11,003 bases of DNA from an uncultured Lachnospiraceae bacterium. GTDB lineage: Bacteria; Bacillota; Clostridia; Lachnospirales; Lachnospiraceae. The notes beneath the pieces are model-generated. The model saw nothing but the letters and a program-made list of their open reading frames with translations. It made no database searches and was not told the DNA's origin. Positions 7,001 through 11,003 of this stretch are shown here, piece after piece (position 1 is the stretch's first letter; every line of letters starts with the position of its first letter). The stretch lies in the NCBI GenBank assembly GCA_947305345.1, contig CAMZDH010000010.1:1-11003 (forward strand). Reading direction: 5' to 3'. Made by a program: the position numbers and the translations under genes.

Positions 7001-7852
7001 CAGAAACTTTTTCAGGTGATCGCCGCGTTTTAAGTGCGTTTCCTCGTGGAGGATCACGAAGCGCGCCTCTTCTTCTGAGATTCCGGACGGCAGGTAGATG
7101 CGTGGCCGGATGATGCCGAAGAGGAACGCTGTGGAAATGTGATCCGCCGCATAGACGCGGTCGCCGATCTTCTTCGAGGCGCGCGTTTTGCGGTAAAGGA
7201 CGATGCAGGAAACGAAAAGATAGACCGTCATGGCCGCGACGCCCGCAAGCCACGCGAGGAACAGGATGCGATAGACGCGGTCGGTTTTCGTCGCGCCAAA
7301 CAGCGGCTCTTTTACGGGCGCCGGTTCTGTTCCCGGCTGCACTCCCGGACGCACGTTCAGTGGGTCTTCCGCCGTTTCCGCATTGACCGGTTCAATCACC
7401 GGCACGGGGTCTAAGTCGGATGCGGGAACATAGGGTTCGTCTGCCGAAACGCTGCCGGGGTCGATCACTTCCTGTCCCTGATTCGGGCCTAACGGATCCG
7501 TTTTTCCGGGTTGGATTGGATTCACGTTCTGACCGGGTTCAGGATCCCGGACGTCCACGACGGGCTTGTCCTGATCGGAGACCAGCAGCCGGTCAATGGA
7601 ACTGTAGCCGGTACTCACCTGATAACGCTCGCCGTCGCTGACGTTTTCCGGCAGGATCGAGCCGCCCGGCAGAATGCTGAGCCGGCTTCCGAAGGAAAAC
7701 GGGATCAGCAGGCGGAGCGCCACGACTGCCCAGAGAATGAGCACGACGCTCCTCGGAATCTTCTTGAAGATCGCGCGGAACAGGAGGACGATCAACACCA
7801 GAAAGCCGCCCGAAATGCTCATGTTGAGGAGCGTAATGAATGCGTGTTTCAT
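4067..7852 (-). CDS. BlaR1-like M56 membrane metalloprotease sensor with a very large extracellular domain
   Basis: The N-terminal part has the BlaR1/MecR1 layout: membrane segments at about 10-28, 34-52 and 194-220, then a zinc protease domain with HEETH (269-273), a likely third zinc ligand E310 in DLEFSCDERVV, a hydrophobic stretch at 283-303, and a fourth membrane segment at about 370-387. In this family the sensor domain outside the cell detects a ligand, activates the cytoplasmic protease and leads to loss of the partner BlaI-type repressor. Two features are unusual. The loop between segments 2 and 3 is about 140 residues and rich in Pro, Asp and Glu (roughly 95-185). The part after segment 4 is about 870 residues, against roughly 250 for a BlaR1 sensor, giving 1261 in total where BlaR1 has about 590. 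It starts with an acidic linker (392-420), then a beta-rich section (about 430-840) that could be a propeller, then two alpha/beta-looking sections (about 845-980 and 995-1261). No SxxK/SxN/KTG arrangement of a penicillin-binding domain was found. The start codon overlaps the blaI-like stop (ATGA). The ligand is unknown. Confidence 0.85.
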   Translation of the reverse strand: MKHAFITLLNMSISGGFLVLIVLLFRAIFKKIPRSVVLILWAVVALRLLIPFSFGSRLSILPGGSILPENVSDGERYQVSTGYSSIDRLLVSDQDKPVVDVRDPEPGQNVNPIQPGKTDPLGPNQGQEVIDPGSVSADEPYVPASDLDPVPVIEPVNAETAEDPLNVRPGVQPGTEPAPVKEPLFGATKTDRVYRILFLAWLAGVAAMTVYLFVSCIVLYRKTRASKKIGDRVYAADHISTAFLFGIIRPRIYLPSGISEEEARFVILHEETHLKRGDHLKKFLGFIVLILHWFNPLVWAAYFCFSKDLEFSCDERVVRNRSEEERVRYSETMLALSSNEKLVFAHPVAFGEGNLKSRVKRVLRYRKPAASLTILAVVLAMILSACLFTHRTEAPTENLDPSASEEPGTETGAETEEPGPKYVTADIPEMRTLEDLNSALRPIGVYDYSKEDYVKLYKVAGYRLDAYEGSTADAYCFSANRLGDGSKAMLFLSKADGTLLKTVPGVDDDGWTVGSFTLWNGRVLAVQTQKEGTIGDTTWHRRVVILGDHGKAEKVLFSYDDWSGVSRIALELDPIGNKIAFTDIPDALYNDPEKLAEMESNDGRVLEGRVLKLLDLKTGDIEVIHEGDSDVQTNYQVPGSTERYPNGVLYTVIEDLKREWIMDASGKTTGFETIRQTTLYYYQFADRKSYPVLQSRSEYSFGYTTDTPTQTVLGSPIWDRAVGDLDDVLLHGPTSGLFAAVDLERGTEYVLAKKDDEDGLDFGYHDPHSFYRTGEGTYVAESIYEIQEGDMNLGKFSAFRVLNDDPDGQPYLPLRVVEPEALTAFYVDRSMGVAYLYDFRNTEPQLTQAEIEKRKEIVGTMDFSKSGDAFTEEEMAWIRKYMTLVLTRADVSGNGRIADSVKARWKTVKKLPHEQNDAKYFFEDIRLCYDDGETAAVKYDLSYESPTGAFSRNSNLLLLKRIDGQWTTAGHAVEIMPNYGPEVLEIGTAVREAAKKQHGALTESEIEAGKKAAIDFVVNGLHAAEIPGVSESEKEALRAYLHAEYIPEIYDKVLETDPQFTLGGYLLIRPLPYFYVTIYAETESLPENLRKALGSRMGEYEGRYEMPYFVYCDTEFHAMSTASFVYKPIVFKSEEEAFLKARSTIAAAKDGELKYKLVKSAKEETEWKPLDFSKDRSAKDGHTPIKEILAGMKFSVQYYAFSGNNTLWIADQNETWTLKLCEFSATLETEGHTYYYFVGASQTSEESFFMELISRWEAEME

Positions 7853-8250
7853 TTCGCGCCTCCTTCGTACGCGTCGATCATGGCTTTGATCTCACGCACT
7901 TCCTCGTCGGACAGTTTTTTTCCGGACGTGAACGCCGCGAGGAATGCCGGCAGGGACCCTTCGAACGCCTCGTATAGAAACGTCTTCCCAATCCCGCTCA
8001 TGTATTCCTGTTCGCTGAGGCACGACGACACCGTTCCGCCGTCGTTCTTCACGTAGCCGCGGCTGCCCAGCCGTTTCAGTACCGTGTAGGTCGTCGACTT
8101 TTTCCAGCCGAGTTCGCCTTCCGCAAGCTCCACCAGCCGTCCGGACGCCACCGGTTCATTCTGCCAGATGATTTTCAGAAACTGCAATTCCACCGCGCCC
8201 AGACGGTTGACCGGCTCGGTGAAAATGTTCTTCGATTCATTTCGTTCCAT
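7849..8250 (-). CDS. BlaI/MecI-family transcriptional repressor
   Basis: From the start chosen here the protein has 133 residues, normal for BlaI (about 126). The N-terminal winged helix includes LGAVELQFLKIIWQ (17-30) and the recognition region GWKKSTTYTVLKRLGSRGYV (48-67), close to the family pattern of TVxTLLxRLxxKGxV. The C-terminal part (about 75-130) is the dimerisation arm ending LSDEEVREIKAMI. Start choice: the reading frame is open to an ATG at 8277, but the ATG at 8250 has AAAGGAG 8 bases upstream, and the extra nine residues are not typical. The gene overlaps the M56 sensor by 4 bases, so the pair is translationally coupled. It is expected to repress its own operon through the two operators just upstream. 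Staphylococcal BlaI/MecI are cut at an Asn-Phe bond; the aligned position here appears to be A106-F107. Confidence 0.93.
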   Translation of the reverse strand: MERNESKNIFTEPVNRLGAVELQFLKIIWQNEPVASGRLVELAEGELGWKKSTTYTVLKRLGSRGYVKNDGGTVSSCLSEQEYMSGIGKTFLYEAFEGSLPAFLAAFTSGKKLSDEEVREIKAMIDAYEGGAK

Positions 8251-8278
8251 TGGGATGTCTCCTTTCATGCTCGTCAAT

Positions 8279-8299
8279 GACCGGCGTCCTCTGCCGGTC
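8279..8299 (-). other. Leader stem-loop of the blaI-M56 transcript
   Basis: GACCGGC (8279-8285) and GCCGGTC (8293-8299) are perfect 7-bp arms around a 7-base loop. In the minus-strand transcript this hairpin falls in the short leader, upstream of the AAAGGAG ribosome binding site; it is not followed by a T-run, so it is not a terminator. Its edge overlaps operator 1. It may stabilise the mRNA 5' end, but that is a guess. Confidence 0.4.
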
Positions 8300-8313
8300 T
8301 ACAGCCTGTCGAC
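8297..8313. promoter_or_regulatory. BlaI-type operator 1, at the transcription start
   Basis: GTCTACA-GCC-TGTCGAC is an inverted repeat with 6 of 7 matching arm positions and the TACA-N3-TGT core of the BlaI family. It is the better of the two sites and would sit across the predicted transcription start of the blaI-like operon. Confidence 0.68.
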
Positions 8314-8319
8314 AATATT

Positions 8320-8348
8320 AGTCTACACGTTGTCGTCCGAGTTGTCAA
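8320..8348 (-). promoter_or_regulatory. Promoter of the blaI-M56 operon
   Basis: On the minus strand there is a perfect TTGACA (8348-8343), a 17-base spacer and TAGACT (8325-8320, 4 of 6). Transcription would start near 8313, about 60 bases before the blaI-like ATG. One operator lies over the spacer and -10 and the other covers the transcription start, a geometry expected for tight autorepression. Confidence 0.72.
8321..8337. promoter_or_regulatory. BlaI-type operator 2, over the -10 and spacer
   Basis: GTCTACA-CGT-TGTCGTC is an imperfect inverted repeat (5 of 7 arm positions pair) built on the TACA-N3-TGT core recognised by BlaI/MecI repressors. It is a near copy of the neighbouring site: GTCTACA-N3-TGTCG is shared. 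The two centres are 24 bp apart. Confidence 0.65.
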
Positions 8349-8483
8349 GAGGTTTTTGGACCCCTGTAGCGCCGGACCGCCAAATCTTTGATGTTCGCCC
8401 GGATGGAAGCGATTCCGCGGCTCCCCGATGCTGTTTTGGACAATTTTTTTCAATTTGCCCTTTATTGCGGCCTCATTCAGTTG

Positions 8484-8489
8484 TATAAT
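8484..8489 (+). promoter_or_regulatory. Probable -10 element for the RpiR-type regulator gene
   Basis: A perfect TATAAT lies 75 bases before the regulator's ATG on the plus strand. The hexamer 17 bases upstream (TTTATT, 8461-8466) is a poor -35, and a T-rich tract (8444-8456) lies further up. The promoter may be weak or need an activator. The start would be near 8496. Confidence 0.5.
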
Positions 8490-8501
8490 GCTATCAGATA
8501 T

Positions 8502-8532
8502 CGCACAAAACCCTCCTTGGCTTTTGTGTGCG
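8502..8532 (+). repeat. Imperfect inverted repeat in the rpiR-type leader
   Basis: CGCACAAAA (8502-8510) faces TTTTGTGTGCG (8522-8532). CACAAAA/TTTTGTG gives 7 paired bases, or CGCACA/TGTGCG gives 6 in a shifted register, around a loop of about 11 bases. It lies just after the predicted transcription start, so it could be an operator for the regulator itself or a leader hairpin. No T-run follows. Confidence 0.4.
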
Positions 8533-8564
8533 GGAACTTATCTTTTGATTTCAGGGGAGCGATC

Positions 8565-9449
8565 ATGAAAGAGAAAACATTGCCGGGCCCGAACGCGTCA
8601 CTCTTAGAACGGATCCGGATCATTGCGGCGGAAGGGTCGAAATCCAATCAGATCGTCGGCACCTATCTGCTCGCGCATCATGAGGCGGCGGAACTTACAG
8701 CGAACGCGCTCTCGAAAAAGACCGGGGTTTCCGAAGCAACGGTGGTCCGGTTTGCGAAGGGACTCGGATTCGCCGGCTATCCGGAGCTCATTGAAGCGCT
8801 CCGGGCGACAAACAAGAGCCGGCTGACCTCGATCGAGCGGCTGGAGATCGCCGAAGCACGGCTCGGATCGAACGCGCTGGAGGCAACGCTGAATGCGGAG
8901 ATCCGAAGTCTCAAGGCCACGCTGGAGTCTGTGAAGCCGGAGTCGTTCGACTGCGCGGTGCGCGGACTGCTGCGCGCCAAAAACATTTACATCGTCGGTA
9001 CCCGTTCCTCAACGTCCCTTGCGGACTACATGTACTTCTATATGACGCTCATTCTCGAGCACGTCCATCTCGTTCAATTCGCGACCGGAGCGGATCTTTA
9101 TGAACAGCTTCTTCGGATCAGCGAGGACGACGCGCTCGTCGGCATCACATTTCCGCGGTATTCCCGCCGAACCGTGGAAGCCATGCGGCTTGCCAAGAAA
9201 AACGGGGCGATGACGATCGGGATCACCGATTCCGAGGCTTCTCCGGTCGTCCGGTCGTCCGATGTGCTCCTCTATGCCCGCAATGACGTGACGTCTTTCG
9301 TAGATTCACTTGTCGCGCCGATGGCGCTCATCAACGCGCTGGTGTCGGAACTCGGTCAGCGTCGGAAGAACGAGACCCGGCTGAATCTCGCGAAGCTGGA
9401 AAGTCTTTGGGAAGAAAACACCGTATACGATCGCGAGAACGATCTCTAA
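8565..9449 (+). CDS. RpiR/MurR-family regulator (HTH + SIS domain)
   Basis: The 294-residue length is typical of RpiR-family regulators. Residues about 12-85 form the HTH_6 DNA-binding domain, with ELTANALSKKTGVSEATVVR (43-62) as the helix-turn-helix followed by FAKGLGFAGYPEL, the family signature. Residues about 130-265 form a SIS (sugar isomerase) domain, including IYIVGTRSST (141-150), VGITFPRYS (192-200) and MTIGITDSEASPV (216-228). Such proteins usually sense a phosphosugar and control sugar or amino-sugar catabolism. The ATG at 8565 was preferred because AGGGGAG lies 6 bases upstream and the protein then begins at the normal place for the family; the frame is open further upstream to 8388, but that extension would cover the promoter. 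It is divergent from the blaI-like gene and precedes gdhA in the same direction, separated by 168 bases. No sugar genes are in the window, so its target is unclear. Confidence 0.92.
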   Translation: MKEKTLPGPNASLLERIRIIAAEGSKSNQIVGTYLLAHHEAAELTANALSKKTGVSEATVVRFAKGLGFAGYPELIEALRATNKSRLTSIERLEIAEARLGSNALEATLNAEIRSLKATLESVKPESFDCAVRGLLRAKNIYIVGTRSSTSLADYMYFYMTLILEHVHLVQFATGADLYEQLLRISEDDALVGITFPRYSRRTVEAMRLAKKNGAMTIGITDSEASPVVRSSDVLLYARNDVTSFVDSLVAPMALINALVSELGQRRKNETRLNLAKLESLWEENTVYDRENDL

Positions 9450-9472
9450 AAGAAATATTATGTGATAAAAAT

Positions 9473-9501
9473 TTCAAATATTACATATAATCCGCTATAA
9501 T
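9473..9501 (+). promoter_or_regulatory. Candidate gdhA promoter, upstream option
   Basis: TTCAAA (9473-9478, 4 of 6), a 17-base spacer and a perfect TATAAT (9496-9501). A second perfect TATAAT lies exactly 10 bases earlier (9486-9491) without a good -35. If used, the transcript starts near 9508 and carries the 28-bp palindrome in its leader. A competing option is TTGCAA (9535-9540), 17 bases, TATTCT (9558-9563), which would place the palindrome over the -35 and spacer. Confidence 0.5.
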
Positions 9502-9527
9502 CTCATAAAAAATGAAATTTTCTCAAA

Positions 9528-9555
9528 ACAAGTCTTGCAAATTTGCAAGACTTGT
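9528..9555. repeat. Perfect 28-bp palindrome upstream of gdhA
   Basis: The half ACAAGTCTTGCAAA (9528-9541) is followed by its exact reverse complement (9542-9555). As RNA it forms a 12-bp stem with a 4-base AATT loop. It may be an operator for a dimeric regulator of gdhA, or a terminator for the rpiR-type gene. The following plus-strand bases (GTTATTCTCTG) are not a clean T-run; on the minus strand it is followed by TTTTGAG. It overlaps the downstream promoter option for gdhA, which favours a regulatory role. Confidence 0.7.
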
Positions 9556-9584
9556 GTTATTCTCTGTCCAATATTTTTAACTAG

Positions 9585-10970
<1,386 letters not shown>

Positions 10971-11003
10971 CCGGCGCTTTGTTCTCTTGCAATAATAAAC
11001 CCG

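Noticed and set aside
8251..8277. Upstream ATG for the BlaI-type gene
   Set aside because: The ATG at 8250 has AAAGGAG at ideal distance, while the upstream one lacks a ribosome binding site and its extra codons cover that very signal.
8388..8564. N-terminal extension of the RpiR-type protein to an upstream ATG
   Set aside because: The extra 59 residues do not fit the family, span the likely -10 element, and the internal ATG has a good ribosome binding site.
10971..11003. Terminator after gdhA
   Set aside because: No hairpin with a T-run is visible in the 33 bases available; the signal may lie beyond the window.

Overview
The window looks like chromosomal DNA of a fairly GC-rich anaerobic Bacillota, most likely a Clostridia-type gut or rumen organism. 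The reasons are a class III (oxygen-sensitive) ribonucleotide reductase with its radical-SAM activase, a 3-hydroxyacyl-CoA dehydrogenase family protein, a BlaI/M56 sensor pair, an RpiR regulator, a clostridial-length hexameric glutamate dehydrogenase, and strong AGGAGG-type ribosome binding sites. No mobile element, tRNA, rRNA or CRISPR array was seen. The species cannot be named from the sequence alone.

Left half, all minus strand, read from high to low coordinates. A promoter at 3960-3988 drives a 577-residue tandem 3-hydroxyacyl-CoA dehydrogenase (3929-2196), then a Nudix hydrolase (2157-1696), then the anaerobic RNR activase nrdG (1683-985). The gaps between them are 38 and 12 bases, so they are probably one operon. 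Next comes a 247-base regulatory gap and the 5' two fifths or so of nrdD (737 to the window edge). nrdD has its own promoter (907-935), flanked and overlapped by two NrdR-type boxes whose centres are 31 bp apart. The catalytic subunit is therefore probably repressed by NrdR, while its activase is read from a different promoter.

Middle, minus strand. A BlaI/MecI-family repressor (8250-7849) overlaps by 4 bases (ATGA) a 1261-residue M56 (BlaR1-type) membrane metalloprotease (7852-4067). The promoter (8320-8348) carries two tandem TACA-N3-TGT-type operators (8297-8313 and 8321-8337), the expected autoregulated layout. The sensor domain is about 870 residues, much larger than the penicillin-binding domain of BlaR1 and without a recognisable penicillin-binding motif set. 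What this pair senses is unknown, and it is the most original item here.

Right, plus strand. From the shared intergenic region (8251-8564) an RpiR/MurR-type HTH-SIS regulator (8565-9449) is transcribed divergently from blaI. It is followed by a 168-base AT-rich gap with possible promoters and a perfect 28-bp palindrome (9528-9555), then gdhA, glutamate dehydrogenase (9618-10970), which is complete. The last 33 bases hold nothing recognisable. Apart from the regulatory gaps, the window is almost fully coding; no gene-free stretch reaches 300 bases except the 8251-8564 regulatory region, whose contents are listed.
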